In this document: one piece after another, positions 10,933 through 23,645 of the stretch
Layout of the letters: each line of letters opens with the position of its first letter
Numbering within the stretch: position 1 is the first letter of the stretch
Assembly: GCF_009727055.1 (NCBI RefSeq)
Contig: NC_052349.1
Span: forward strand, 31,825,997 to 31,889,996
DNA: 64,000 bases
Direction of reading: 5' to 3'
Origin: Benincasa hispida
Lineage: Eukaryota; Streptophyta; Magnoliopsida; Cucurbitales; Cucurbitaceae
Made by a program: the position numbers and the translations under genes
The notes under the pieces: generated by a model
Told to the model about the DNA's origin: nothing
Databases searched by the model: none
The model's input: only the letters and a program-made list of their open reading frames with translations

Positions 10933-12029
10933 ACATCCCCAAATTATGAAGTGGCATAAACTACCTTTATGGCCTCTCCATAACTCAAAAGGTGTTTCAG
11001 AAACACTCTTTGAGGGAATGTTGTTCAAAATATAAACAGCAGTCTCTACTGCATATCCCCAAAACGAGTCAGGAAGTTGAGCATAGCTCATCATCGATTG
11101 AACCATGTTCAACAGTGTTCTGTTTCTCCTTTCTGATACACCATTCTATTGAGGTGTACCAAGGGTTGGGAGCTGAGACTTAATTCTATGTTCTATCATA
11201 TAGTTTTGGAATCTTAGGTCCATATACTCTCCACCACGATCAGATCGTAGTGTTTTTATCTTTTTACCTAACAAGTTTTCAACCCCAATCTTGTACATCT
11301 TGAACTTTTCAAGTGCTTTAGACTTATGTTGCATTAGGTTTAGATACTCATATCTAGAATAATCATCTATAAAAGAGATAAAATATTCATACCCTCCTCA
11401 AGCTCTTATATTCATCGAACACAGAGGTCTGAATGTATAAGCTCCAAGGTCTCTTTGGTTCTACAACCTTTTCCAGTAAAAGATCGTTTCATCATTTTGC
11501 CTTCAAGGCATGACTCACATACAGATAAAGAGTTTTCTTCTAAAACATTTAGAAGTCTACTTTTTACCAATCTCTCAATCCTATTGAGATTGATGTGACC
11601 TAACCTTAGATGCCAAAGATGGGCATTTCTTTAGGAGAAACTCTCAGTCTTTTAATAATTGTTGTCGTTTTGAACATTTCAATATTTAGCACGACTTTTA
11701 TAACTAACGGTCTTAGTACATACAAGTTACTTTTTATTGAACCAAATCCTAATTCCATGAATACTTTTGTTCAATTAGACAAGAAACTGAAATTAAGTTC
11801 ATCATGATTTGAGGTACTACATATATGTCATCCAATAACATATATCGTTTCTTGTCCAAAAATAACTTAAGCCTGCCTATAGCAATAGCTAAAACGACCT
11901 CACCAGTACCGACTTTAAGAGTCATCTCTCCAGCTACCAATTGTCTCTAGGAATTAAATCCTTGATGAGAAGAATATACGTGATTAGTAGCTCTTGAATC
12001 AACTATCCAGGCAGAATCATCATTCTCTA
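10933..12029 (-). pseudogene. Copia element 1 pol fragment: protease, GAG-pre-integrase, integrase
   Basis: On the minus strand, reading from 12029 downward, the sequence gives the protease-flanking words EMTLKVGTGEVV and DDIYVVPQIMMNLISVSCLI, then the pre-integrase zinc region, then integrase words LRSDRGGEYMDL, TLGTPQ and YAVETAVYILNNIPSKSVSE, ending at IIWGCPA. The order is the copia order. Several frameshifts and stops separate these blocks, so no polyprotein can be made. The frame continues at 7566-7822 beyond the inserted LTR element. Confidence 0.85.
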
Positions 12030-12716
12030 CTAGCACGTCTCCAAGAAAAATAAACCAGATTTATTTTCTTCAGAGTTCTTCCTCTTTTGGAGAGAAGTGA
12101 GATAAGCTCCATAACTCATATCATAAACTTCAAGTTTCATCTCAAAAGACAATCCTCGTTGATTAACTTCACCAAATTTAGCAATAATTTCTTTCTCTAT
12201 TTGTCCCTTGATGCTCAATATGGACTGGAACTTATTTAGCGAGCTGACATTACTGGTTTCATTGTCATCAATCCCGTTTTGCTTGAATTGTGATAATTTT
12301 TGCTCAAGCAATTCTTGCATTGATTGCATGATCTGATATGTAGTGATCATGCTTTCAAATCTTTTGGCTAATGCATCAAGTATGCTTGCCAAAATGTGAA
12401 CCCTTGCCTTAGAATTAGCCTTTGTCCATATTTCATATGCATCACGAACTTTTCGTGTTGCATCAGGGGTTGAAACTCTAGGACAATCCTCAGTCATGAC
12501 AATGTTGAGGTTGTTAACCACGAAAAATATTTTTAACTGAATCTTTCCATGAAAAATCGTATAATTAAAAACGGTCAAATTAGAGGCAACTAACGGAAAA
12601 TTACAGTTTGACATTTTTGCCAAAAAAGAAACAAATTGATCTACATTAGATTTTAGTATAACTTTGAAAAACATCCAATCCATTTTAGCAAAAACTAAAT
12701 GAACCCCATATAACAT
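12030..12716 (-). pseudogene. Copia element 1 gag fragment
   Basis: The open frame on the minus strand encodes 228 residues. It includes NCNFPLVASNLTVFNY near residue 38, MTEDCPR near residue 74 and HILASILDALAKRFESM near residue 107, which match the N-terminal and central parts of copia gag proteins common in cucurbit genomes. The second half, after about residue 130, no longer follows gag, and the zinc knuckle is missing before the protease region begins. Gag normally forms the particle that packages the element RNA; this copy looks non-functional. The first 37 residues may lie upstream of the true start. Confidence 0.7.
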
Positions 12717-14947
12717 CTAATTTTACAATGATGCTTCAGTGATTTAGGATAAAAGTCATCGAAGGGTGGTCAGTTGTCCCTTCATTAAATCGAGATACTC
12801 TCAACCAATTATTGCACCAGAATAACTATTCCTATAATAATCGGTCATCATTTATTTGGTCAAGAAATCATTAACTAGCTTAACAATTTCTCGTAAGTGT
12901 GACCGTTCATTTTAGACCCTAAAGTTTTGCCACAATGAGCCAACCGAAGGGAAAAACTGATTGGGGCAAAAACTAAAGCAATCCTATCCATTTTTGGAGT
13001 TCGCCTTCTACTGCACAAACCATCCAAAGGGGGATGCTCCCAGGGTGCCTCGAGGCCATGCAAGATCTCATGTTGCAAACCAATTAAGGAGACGTAGGAC
13101 ATGTTGACACACATCCCTCTCCCACTTACTATAAATACTCTCTCCATTCACCTTAATATTGACCCATGCAACACCATCTGAAGGGGGACGCTCCCACGGC
13201 CAAGCATGAGTCTCACTGTATGAATATTAAGGGAGAAACATGAGTGGAAAAATTGACGTATCATATACATCTTTTTCCTCCCACTAAATATTTTAATAAC
13301 CTAGGGTTTATTTTACTTAGGAAAAATATGACTAATTATTTTTACTAAGTGATTGTTAAAGTTTGCCTAAAAGTAACACTTACTTTGGATAGTTTAAAAA
13401 AATTTTATTAATGTTCGTTAAACACTTTAACAAACTTTAATCAACAATTGCATGCTTGTAGCAAATCTATCTAATTCACCTTTCCAAGTCAGTTTCCAGG
13501 TAGGAGTGTTACGTTTCCGTTAACTTAAATACCCCAACTTAGACATAACTAGCCTCAGACAAAAGATACCTTACAAATACGTTTGCTACAAATTTAATCT
13601 TTTATTAAAACCAATTTAATCCTATTAAACTGATTAAAAAGATTAAACTAATTTCTAATCTCACTAGAAACTTGTGATCTTAGGTCTATGTGAATCATAT
13701 TTTAAAACTATTTTAAAAACTGATTTTACCTAAGTTTGCATACAATTCTGAATTATTGATTTTAATTTCTAATTTCATTTAATTATAACGATTATAAGAT
13801 AAATAAAAAAAATTAAAATACATTGCATTGTATGACATACTTTATAAAAATATAACAATTATAAAATTATCTAAAGTAATGTCATGCATCATGCAATTCC
13901 CATTTCATTACTATATATACATAACATTTATCTATTAGGGTAATGAAATAAATAACATACATTGCATCCATATATCCAAACTATATATTATAACTATTAT
14001 AATATAAATGATGCATGGTTATGTTATTAATGCATGCAACCATATAGTAGAACACTTATATTATATGATGCATAAGGATGCTATAAAAATTAATCATGCA
14101 ACTATATATTATAACATTTATAATATAAATGATGCATGAATAATGCATAACCTATGGTGGAATTTTACTATATGATATACATTATGGTATATATAACATA
14201 ATTAAACCATACATCATATGCATAATTTAAATAGAAATCATGGAACGGAATTGGACTTCTAAAGCATTAATTAAATTAATATAACATTTATAGTAATTTA
14301 ATTAATAAAAAAAACTAATTATTACAATAGAAAAAGTTCCAACCAGTTCTAAACAAGTGAATCAGGCCTTGAACCACTCAAACTAGACCACGTACTGCTC
14401 GAACCAGTCACGAAATGGTCCAGAAGAACCCAAACCACCCGAACCGGAGAATCCACAAACCGAACTAGACCGACAAACCATGAGCTGCACGCGAACCAGA
14501 GCTGAACCGTGTGTCTTCTCCATCTCGGAGCATCGTGACGTCGTGCCCTAACATTGCGACGCTACGAAGAAAAGATTTCGTCCGCCGCATTGCAACATCA
14601 CGATGCTACCGTACAGTCGCCCACTGTATAGTTTCGAACTTCTTCAAAAAACAACCTCCAATTTTACCCTCGTTTTCTCCAGATCGTCATCGGGAACACC
14701 ACGAGCAACTCAAAACAACAAATTACAGACTCGATAGCGATTAAACGCCCCAAAACATGGGCTCTTACAACCAAATTTGTAAAATAAAAGCTGTAAAAAC
14801 TAAAAGGTCAATCCTGAAACATCCATAATAGCAAACCATTCAATAAATATTCATCATCATGAATAATTTACAGAATTCAACCCACCACTGTAATTAAATT
14901 CTGGAAATAAAAAAATTGGTATTGAAACCGGCTGCTCTTATACCAAT
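12717..14947 (-). mobile_element. Copia element 1 leader (long untranslated region)
   Basis: This is 2.2 kb between the gag start and the primer-binding site, with no supported coding region. The part from 14050 to 14947 matches the leaders at 2531-3444 plus 5338-5514 and at 16456-17062. Within it the near-repeat AAGGGGGATGCTCCCAGGG and AAGGGGGACGCTCCCACGG occurs twice (13026 and 13170), and AT-rich sequence with many ATAATATAAATGATGCATG words fills 13900-14250. It is the most complete leader of the family in the window. Confidence 0.7.
14500..14640. repeat. Short array of GCGACGCT/CATCGTGACG-type words in copia leader
   Basis: Words such as CATCGTGACGTCGTG, CATTGCGACGCTACGA and CATTGCAACATCACGATGC are packed into about 140 bases. 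This is the same place in the leader where element 3 has CGATCGTGTAG units and element 2 has GATCTCTTAGCAAA units. GACGTC and CATCGTGACGTCGTG are partly self-complementary. Confidence 0.5.
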
Positions 14948-15135
14948 TGAAGGAAACTGATGAAGGTCCCTGTGCGGAAGCGAGGATTGTTCCCAATTTT
15001 AATTTTTTTCAAAGAACTTTAAATTACAAAATAGAAACAAAACATATGCCTTATCAATCTAGACTTTATAGCATGCTATTAATTCGAGAAATAGGGAAGA
15101 AGAATTAGTTACCCTTGAAGCCAAACTTCTCCGTC
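14933..15135 (-). mobile_element. Primer-binding site and 5' LTR remnant of copia element 1
   Basis: ATTGGTATAAGAGC (minus strand, 14934-14947) is the tRNA-Met-type primer site. Right of it, 14948 onward, TGAAGGAAACTGATGAAGG and the following 185 bases match the ends of the other long LTRs. The remaining 1.7 kb of this LTR is missing: the sequence passes into the integrase region of copia element 2 at about 15140-15165, so a deletion or recombination joined the two elements. Confidence 0.75.
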
Positions 15136-15165
15136 AATAATGCATTTTGCCTATTTAATGCATTT

Positions 15166-16020
15166 TCAAAATGTCTTAATTGTTCTATTTAATGCATTTT
15201 CAACTTCAACCTTAAATTCTTTGAACTTTTCAAAGGATCCAGACTTATGTTGCATTAAATAAACATACCCATATCTTGAATAATCATTAGTAAAGATGAT
15301 GAAATATTCATACCCTCTTCTTTCCTTTACATTCATCGAAATACAGAGGTCTGAATGTACTAACTCTAAAGGTTCTTTGGTCCTATGACCTTTTCCAGTG
15401 AAGGATCTTTTAGTCATTTTACCTTCAAGGTATGACTCACACATCGGTAAAGAATTGTTTTCTAACTCACTTAGAAGTTCATTCTTCACCAACCTCTCAA
15501 TCCTATTGAGATTGATGTGTCTTAATCTCAGGTGCCAAAATTGAGCATTTTCTTTTGGAGAAATGTTAAGTCTTTTATTACGAGTTACCACAATTTTAAA
15601 CATTTCAGTGTTATAAAGGGTTTTAGTTGCTAATGGTCTTAGCACATAAATATTGTTTGCCAACTTTTCAGAACAAATATTAACACCCTTCTTTGGAATA
15701 AACACTTTATTTACCGAAAAGTTAATACAATATGAATGTTCTAACAAACATTTTATAGAAATTAAGTTCCTCTTCAAACCAGGAACTACATATACATTTT
15801 CTATTAAAATATATTTATCCTGTAAAGTTAGTTGGAGACCTCCCACTACCACAACTGAGACGACGCGTCTAGTTCCAACCCGCATCTTCATTTCCCCAGC
15901 TTCTAGTTGCCGTTAGGAACTAATTCCCTGAAATAAAGAACAAACGTGGTTAATGGCACTCGAATCAATTATCCAGGTCGAATCATCATTCTCTACTAAA
16001 CAGGTTTTCAAAACAAGCAA
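15166..16020 (-). pseudogene. Copia element 2 pol fragment: protease, GAG-pre-integrase, integrase start
   Basis: The long open frame at 15166-15891 (241 residues, minus strand) carries ENVYVVPGLKRNLISIKCLL, then the pre-integrase zinc region with HLRLRHINLNRIERL and MCESYLEGKM (normally CESCLEGKM, so one metal-binding cysteine is lost), then the integrase start LVHSDLC, FTNDYSRYGYVYLM and KVEVENALNRTIKTF. Just upstream (15892-16020) lies the protease site, where the usual D-S-G-A reads D-S-S-A, and a stop codon separates it from the rest. The core D-D-E integrase and the reverse transcriptase are missing. Confidence 0.85.
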
Positions 16021-16455
16021 ATCATATTTACCTTACTTGGCCTTTTTCTTTTTCACCAAGTATTTAGGATAGTTCCTCTTCCAATGTCCTTTCTAGTTGC
16101 AATGGAAACAGATTCCTTTTGCAATCTTGGCTTTCTTGCCATTTTGGGCAGCAAGTGGTGGGTTAGCTTTCCCTTTTCCACCTTTCTTCTTCTTCTTCCA
16201 CTTTTTGGTGTCGGAAGAAGAAGGCACTGACTTCGTCCCAGAGGTTGAACCTCTGTTAAAATTCTTAGAGGATGAAGCAATATTTGCTTCATTCTTCTTT
16301 TCCTTGGTTTTCCTCAAAGATTGGAAGTTTTGTAGTTCGTAGAGCAAGGTGGTCAGGTTGTTATCAATCCTGTTCATTACAGCATTGCTATGGAATTGTA
16401 CGAAAATTTCAAGTAAAGATTTCAGAATGTACCAGGATTGGACACCTTAACAAAT
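16021..16455 (-). pseudogene. Copia element 2 gag C-terminal fragment with broken zinc knuckle
   Basis: The minus-strand frame reads MNRIDNNLTTLLYELQNFQS, a Lys/Ser-rich linker, then the CCHC zinc knuckle start CFHCN, a stop codon, KGHWKRNYPKY. The final cysteine of the knuckle is tyrosine here and the stop lies inside it, so nucleic-acid binding would be lost. Upstream of the methionine the words ILKSL and FVQFHSNAV continue the gag homology to about 16450, where the sequence jumps straight into leader. The first two thirds of gag are therefore deleted. Confidence 0.8.
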
Positions 16456-17062
16456 AATTAAGTTAATATAACACTTATATTAATTTAATTAATTAATAAA
16501 ATCTAACTATTACAAAATAATTATCAACTGGTTCGAAACAAGTGAACTGGGCCTTGAACTGCTCCAATCAAACCGCCCACCAATGATCTCTCAGTAGCGA
16601 TTTCTTAACAAACGCTGAGGGATCTCTTCGCAAACACTGAGAGATCTCTTAGCAAATGCTACACGATCTCTTAGCAGATGTTACGCGATTTCTTAGCAAA
16701 TGCTACACGATCTCTTAACAAACATTATGTGATCTCTTAGCAAACACTGAGTGATCTCTTTCTCATCATAGCGTTGCTTTGTTTTTCCTCTGAAACACAC
16801 TGGAAATAGCACGAGTGACTCAAAACTTTAAATTACATACTCGATCGCAAACAATAATACCAAAAATAGGGGCCCTTACAAACTAATTTGTAAATTGAAA
16901 GCAATAAATCTAAAAAGTCCAATCCCAAAAACATCCAATAATTGTAAACTATTCACATTCACAAACATTCATCACGTGAACATATATAGAATGCTACCAA
17001 CCAATTCTGTAAAATTAAAATTTGGAACAATAAAAATTGGGGATCTATGCTCTGTTACCAAT
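16456..17062 (-). mobile_element. Copia element 2 leader and primer-binding site
   Basis: This leader matches those at 2531-5528 and 12717-14947: AACAAGTGAACTGGGCCTTG, ACTCAAAACTT, CATACTCGATCG and GGGGCCCTTACAAA appear in the same order. The primer site reads ATTGGTAACAGAGC on the minus strand at 17049-17062. An array of GATCTCTTAGCAAA units fills 16590-16770. No coding region is supported. Confidence 0.75.
16590..16770. repeat. Tandem array of GATCTCTTAGCAAAYRCT units in copia leader
   Basis: About eight imperfect units of 20-26 bases follow one another, each near GATCTCTTAGCAAATGCTAC with changes. They occupy the leader position that holds different short arrays in the two sister copies. 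Confidence 0.75.
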
Positions 17063-18893
17063 CGAAGGAACCTTTGAAGGACCTTGAGCAGAAGCGTGGA
17101 GATCGATCCAAAATATATTTTCACATAATCAAAATTACAGAGTACAAATGTTATGCATAATCATAAATTTGCAGCATGCAAACAAAAAGGAAATGAGAGA
17201 ATTAGGGTGAGAGAAAACTTACACTTGAAGAACCCTTCTTCACGTATTTCCTTTCTTCGGATCTATCACGAACAAACTCGATCCAAATGGTCACCACCAC
17301 GAAAAGAGCCTCCTGTATTCTCTAATGGGATGAGAATCACTAAGGAGTTGTGGGCTCTTAGGTTTTTGGAAGAAATGAAGTAATTGAGAGGGGGGAAAAT
17401 CAAAGAAAAACTTCTATCTCCTTTTTGGAATTCTGTAAGTCTATTAAGCACTACATCCAAACATGCACTAAAATAGAGAGACATAAGGGGAAGGGAGTTA
17501 CAACTCCCTCCAAAAACCATTTTCAAAAAAATAAAATAATTTAATATATAAATATATGATAACTACCTTATCATGTAATATATATCAAATACAATTATAA
17601 CCTATAGTTTTCATCCTCTCAACAATGCATGATATTTAATATAAATCATATTTATATTAAACTTAATTATATGAATCTAATTCACATAATTAATATCTAA
17701 ATCAAATTCAAATATTTATTTTCTCTCAAATAATGTATCAAATACACTATAGTAATTATATCATATATAATTAAGTAGAATTAATTATATCACATATAAT
17801 TCATTCCCTCAATTAATTTGAACAATTCAAATTAATCCAAAATTGATTCTCATTTAATCCCTATTGAGCTATAGAAGGGACCTCATAGACCTGTAGATTG
17901 AAGCACCAATGGTACTTGAATAATTAATTAAACTCTTTAATTAAATTATTCAGCATCTATTAACTGTTAGGCACTCCACTAAAGATCGACAGCTGCAATC
18001 TTCGCATTAAAGATATATTTCTATGTCTATTAGATATAACCAGTCAATAGTAGAATAGTCCTTCACAAATTGTTCGTAAGTACAGCTAGGCAAAACTTAC
18101 CATTTTGCCCCTGTAGTTACATCTAACTCCTTAAGTACCACTGATCCCTCTAATGAACAATAAATCATAGTCCAAATATGACCAAACCCTTCTCAGACTA
18201 GAAGAGGATGTGGCGTCATATTATTCAAGCCCCAGAATCAGCCTTAAGGGAGTAATTTATCTACTTTCTCCGACGTTGTGGAATGAGTGATTCCGTCTTG
18301 AGCTCCCCAATCAGACGAAACCCAAAAATAGTAGGCTTATTGAGTCAGTGATCTGGCCACTCTCACCCATACAAATCAAAGGACTATCTTCATATGCAGG
18401 AAGTAGTTCACAACTCAATCAGGATTCAGGTCATGTTACCTATGGTCATCCTAGTGAAATATAAGTCTCTATTATGAATGGCGTTATATAATGAGACTAG
18501 TCATTTCGTGGTCCGGTCTTATACAAACTTCTTTGTATAGAATATTCCCCCCCCCCCATGTCTCGAATGATCAGGATCATATCATTTTAGTACTTTACAA
18601 CAATTGTAGCATCTACAAAGTGGGCCATTCTCGTAGTGTCACCAGGATAAGGTATCTAGCCTTATCCATCTACTACAGACCATTTAGGTTATTACTTAAA
18701 CATGATCCACCTGTATGTCTCTACATACATGTTTAAACTACAAGATAACCTTGGATGTTAGTTCATTAGTTTGTAGATTAATGCAACTAAATGTCAAATA
18801 AAACATCACATATTTTATTAAATAAATAATATATTTGTATAATACAATTACATACTATAGGACCTTACGAGATTTAGGGCACCAACCCCAACA
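17063..18893 (-). mobile_element. 5' LTR of copia element 2 (1831 bp)
   Basis: On the minus strand it begins TGTTGGGGTTGGTGCCC and ends GGTTCCTTCG, one base off the usual CA end, immediately before the primer-binding site. It aligns along its length with 5529-7565 and 58678-60569. A run of eleven C at 18547-18557 replaces sequence that in the sister LTR at 7200 reads GCTCGCATGTC. There is no coding region. Confidence 0.88.
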
Positions 18894-20630
18894 GCGGAGA
18901 CATAAAAGTGGATCATGTTCGAGTAAATAGCCAAAACGTTCTATAGTGTAGGAATAAGGCTGGGTACCTTATCCTGGGACACTATGGATGCAGCCACTTT
19001 GTATTTGATATAAACGAAATGATCCTAAATTGTTCATATGGAGACATGTGTGTGGGCGCATTCTATGCAATGAGTTTGCATAAGACCGGACTACAAAATA
19101 GTCACTTTTACTTTTTAACACCATTTATTGTTAAGACTGACTATTTCAATATAATGAACTAGGCAACTCGATCTTAATCCTTAGCTGACTATGAACTTAT
19201 GCTTAATCTATATGGGTGAGAGTGGCTCGATTTCACCGACTCAATAAACTCCCCATTTTAGAGATAAGACTGGGTAGATAGCTGGGTACATAGTTCTGTA
19301 AGATGGAATTCACTCCTATCCGATTCTAGGGATAGTAGATAAGTCGTTCTCTTAACTGCTGACTCCGAGTCTTGAAGAAAAGGTCTCACCCTCTCAATGG
19401 CCCGAGAGGGCCTTGGTTTGATGGTTTGACTACAAATCAATTGTTCATTAGAGGATCAGTGTGACTTAAGGAATAAGATGTAATTACAAGGGTAAAACGA
19501 TAATTATGACCCAATTGAAATTACAAACAACCTGTGAATGATCGACTTACTAATCATGATTATATCGAGTGGACATAAATATATCTACAGTGAGGAGAAT
19601 GCAACTACTAGGCTATAGTGGAGTGTCCCGAGAGTTAATAAATGTTGGTTAACTAAGTTAAAGAGATTAGTCGGTTAATCTTGGATCGTTGGAGCTCATG
19701 ATCTGTAGGTCCATTAGGCCCCCCTACTAGCTCATATCGAACTAAACCTCAAAACAGTATGATGAGAGAATTTGAATTGTTCAAATTCACTTAAAGAAGT
19801 AAGTATTAATTATATGTGATATAATTAATGACTTATTATTTAATTATGAAGTGAAAAATATGGACAGTTGGAAAAACTTAAATAAGATTTAAATATCACA
19901 TGAATAGGGATTTATGATCATGATTGATGTTATTAATTAATTTAATATTTGATATTAAATTAATTTTATTAATTAAATTATTTAATTAATTATTAGAATA
20001 ATTTTATTTAAAAATTAGTTTCAAATTAATTTAATTTAAAGATTAATTATTAGAATAATTTTATTTAAAAATTAGTTTCAAATTAATTTAATTTAAAGAT
20101 TAATTATTAGAATTAATTTTGAGAAAATTAATTTTCATTTAATTTGTTTTGGAATTTTGAAAATTCAAAGAAATATATGTTAGTGGGTTTTCCCCACATT
20201 TGAACACTTTTAACACCTCAATTCCCATTTAATAATCTTTGATTTGGTGTCACTTTATGATAAATTAATGAGCATGATTTCTTCTTTAAATAGAGAAAAG
20301 ATGGCTGAGAATTTTGTTGGAAAATTTTGGCTTTTGAAGTTGTGATTTTCCTCTCAAATTATTTAGCCCCAAATTATCTCCAACTCCAATTTTCTTTTAA
20401 AATTCATCACAAACTTGGATCCCACAATCCGTTCTAAGGCTAGAGAATAGTGGAGAAGACTCTAGCAATGGTCACGAAGTGTTCATGATCAAAAACCCAA
20501 AGGATTACTTCAATTTCGAACTACACTAAGGGTTGTTCATCAAACTATGTTTTTCTATTTTGAATAAGCATGTTTGATCCTTAAAATTAATGTAATTATA
20601 GTGCTTAATATCTGAATTGTTTTTGCTTGC
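18894..20630 (+). mobile_element. 5'-truncated copia LTR, plus strand
   Basis: Directly against the outer end of the previous LTR begins GGAGACATAAAAGTGGATCA, which corresponds to about position 150 of the plus-strand LTR at 58678. The alignment continues through TTAGAGGATCAGTG (19450), ATATATCTACAGTG (19583) and GTAGGTCCATTAGG (19705). The first 150 bases and a clear CA end are missing. Inside it a unit of about 70 bases around TTAATTATTAGAATAATTTT is duplicated at 19990-20115. The two LTRs meet head to head, so this is a break and rejoin. Confidence 0.75.
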
Positions 20631-20640
20631 TTGTTCCTAA

Positions 20641-21691
20641 CTCCAACATGAGGGGCAGTTGGCAACGCTTGGCTCGCAAAAACACCCACACTATCGAGAC
20701 TTTGGTTTTCATCGTCTCACCAAGCATTTACTTTAGACTGAATGAAGTTGTAGTCGACGTTGGGGTATTTTGCTTTAACAATGTCCATAACCAGTGTGAC
20801 TCCATATTGAAGGTAATTTTCCTCCATCTGACAGTATGCTTCCATTTTTTGGAAGCTCTTAGCCAATATTTAGCATCTGATAGCTTGGCCCAAGCTTTTT
20901 GTAATTCAATATCAGCAATGGATAGTTTCTCCTTTAGTTCATTGATCAAAACATCATACTGAGATTGAAGTGTCACTAAAGATTCTTGAGAGTTGGCAAG
21001 CTTGGTAGATGCATCAGCATAAAATGAAATTAGATCAAATTCCCCTCGAGAGACAGAAGTTTTCCTGAGAAGTTCCATCTCCTCACGAGGTCTCACACGA
21101 TTTTGTTTATGAAATTCCACCTCATCGCTTAACTTCTAGCAGGACATCAATATCTTGTAGGACGCCTTTTTTAGAAAAAAATGAGAAAGATGGGAATATA
21201 TATATATATATATATAGCTAAAAAACATAAGAATATGATCTAATGAAATCCCTTACCATGGGAGGTACTGTAGGTCGGCATGCCATCGGAATGACACTTT
21301 TTCGTTTACACCAAACCATTGGGCCATAGCTCGAGTTAAGTATGCATTCTTGTCGCTTTCAGACTCGTATGTACTGTTGAAGTCGAAAAGATATGGAGAG
21401 GATGAGTTGGATCCTTCAGCGGTTGAGGGAGTAGGAATTATCACGATTTGGTTAAAGACATCGTGATAAGGAAAAGTATGGATACATGGGTGTTGGGAAG
21501 GTGGTTCGTCATATGAACTTTGAATGGTGCCAAACCTCATTGATGCACCCATAAAAGTTATAGGGATAAAGTTTGTAGAGTGAATTTAGGAAATACGCGC
21601 ATTAATCCCAGTCCGGCCTCCATTCTTTGGTGTATAGTTTTGCAGGGAGCCATGTCTAAAAAAATAGGTGGTTAGATAAAGCTCCAAAGTA
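20641..21691 (-). pseudogene. C-terminal half of a 'putative gypsy-type transposon' family gene
   Basis: The gene runs on the minus strand and continues from 24607 across an inserted LTR. Reading downward, 21552-21253 gives a Ser-rich segment, 21120-20870 gives a heptad-like coiled coil (LRKTSVSRGEFDLI, ANSQESLVTLQSQYDVLINE), and about 20720-20820 in another frame gives YLQYGVTLVMDIVKAKYPNV, the kind of C-terminal end seen in plant proteins with the Pfam PF04195 domain. A frameshift lies between the last two blocks. The role of this family is not known to me beyond its link to transposons. The microsatellite (AT)n at 21198-21217 sits between two blocks. Confidence 0.55.
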
Positions 21692-21696
21692 ATTCT

Positions 21697-23640
21697 TATT
21701 GGGATTGAAGTCCTAAATCTAGTGTATCTTGTGGTTTGTAGTTTTGTTAACACAAATTATTTATCTAAAATCAGAGGTATTTTATATGACATTTAGACAA
21801 CATTAATTCAATCCAATAAACTAAGATCCAAGGTTATATGATGTCACTTGAACAGTGTGTGGTTGACATACAGGTGGTTCATGTTCAAGTAATAACCTAA
21901 AAGGTCTACAGTAAATAGATGAAGGTTGGTGCCTTATCTTGGTAACACTATGGATACGACACACTTCGTAATTGTTACATGAGATGTAAGTGTTACAAAT
22001 AATATGAACCATATTGTTCATGTAACGACATGTGAGCGAGGGGTATCATGTATAAAGAAGTTTATACATAAACAGAACCGTGAAATAATTAGTTTCTCTT
22101 TATAACGCCATTACTTGAATAAACTAATATTTCACTAGGATGACCATAGGAGACTTGACCTTAATTCTAAGTGAGTTGTGAACTCCTGTTATGATTGAAA
22201 TCTTTTGATATGTATGGGTGAGAGTGGCCATGATAGCCGACTCGATAAGCCTACCATTTTGGAAATTTGTTTGATTAGGGAGCTAGGAACGCAGCTATAT
22301 AAGATGAAATTCACTTCTTCCCATTGAGAAAGTAGATAAATCGCCCCCTTAGCTAGTTTCAGGTCTTGAACAATGAGGCTTCAACTTCTCATTGGCCTAA
22401 GAGATATTAGTTTATAGTTAGACTATAAACTGTTTGTTCATTAGAGAAATCAGTGGTACTTAAGGAGTTAGATGTAACTACAGGGGTAAAAGGGTATTTT
22501 TGACCCATCTATAGTTATGAGCATTTGTGAAGGGTCATCGCTCTATTGATTAGTTATATCCATGGATACAAAAATATATCTATAGTGCGAAGAATGCAGT
22601 TATCGGCCTTTAGTTGAGTGATCAGTAGTTAATGAATATTGATTAATTGGATTAAAAGAGTTTCATCAATTAATCTCATATCAGTGGAGCTTCTAATTTG
22701 TAGGTCCATAAGGTCCCCTTGTTAGCTCACTAAAGAATAGTAATGAGAAATTATTTAAATTGTTCAAATCAAATGAGGAAATTCTATATTAATGGGATTA
22801 ATATATAATGGTTAATTATAGATATGATCTATAATCCAAATTATGTAAGAGAGATATATTTGAATAAGATTCAAATATTAAATTTATATGAATTGGATTC
22901 ATAAAGAGATGCATACATATAAATATGAGATATTTATGTGTTAATTAACTCCATATTAAATATGATTTAATATAGTTATTTAATTGATTAATTAATGGTT
23001 AATTAATTGATTAAGAAATAATGGAGATTGGAGGTTAGTATAAATATATGATATTTATGATAATTAAATAAATGTATATTAAATAGGATTTAATATATAG
23101 TTATTTAATTAATGTGTCAATTAACTAAATAAGGGTTATTTAATTAATTAGCACTAAGGGTATAAAAGGAAATTATTAGAGAAATGATTAACCCTTCTCC
23201 ATATAAATATATCTTTATAGCCCACTTAGGGCAAGGAGTTTTTTTACACAAGCCTCTACCTTTTCTCTAACTTCTCTCTAGAAATTCTCTACCTTTTCTC
23301 TAACTTCTCTCTAGAAATTCTCTATCTTTTTCCTCCTCAAAAGTTCTTGGAACACTCTTCCAGATTCTTTGGAATCCTAGAAAATAGCAGGGTAACTTTG
23401 TTGGTGGTGTCCTTCTTCTTGGAGAATTTTGAGATCATTGATAAAAGTGGAAGAGGAAAGCTAAAGGAATCGACAAAGGTGAGCTTTGATTTCTTCTCTT
23501 CTTCCTCTTTTCTAGCATGCTTATGTTTTTGTTTGAATGTTTATCCTACAACTAGATGTTTTTTTTTTTTTTGTTTACATAAAAATTGAATGTCTAAATG
23601 CAAGGCGCTCACACGCTTCCATGGAAATTCGATTCCTTCA
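21697..23640 (+). mobile_element. Solo copia LTR (1944 bp) with 5-bp target duplication
   Basis: It begins TATTGGGATTGAAGTCC (family start TGTTGGGGTTG with G to A in the second base) and ends CGATTCCTTCA. ATTCT stands on both sides (21692-21696 and 23641-23645). No primer site follows. It split the gene of the gypsy-type transposon family in two. AACTTCTCTCTAGAAATTCT and the lines around it are duplicated in tandem at 23259-23328. Confidence 0.88.
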
Positions 23641-23645
23641 ATTCT

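Noticed and set aside
12875..13147. Minus-strand frame of 90 residues in the copia leader
   Set aside because: It lies in an untranslated leader, has no relation to gag and no partner in the other leaders.
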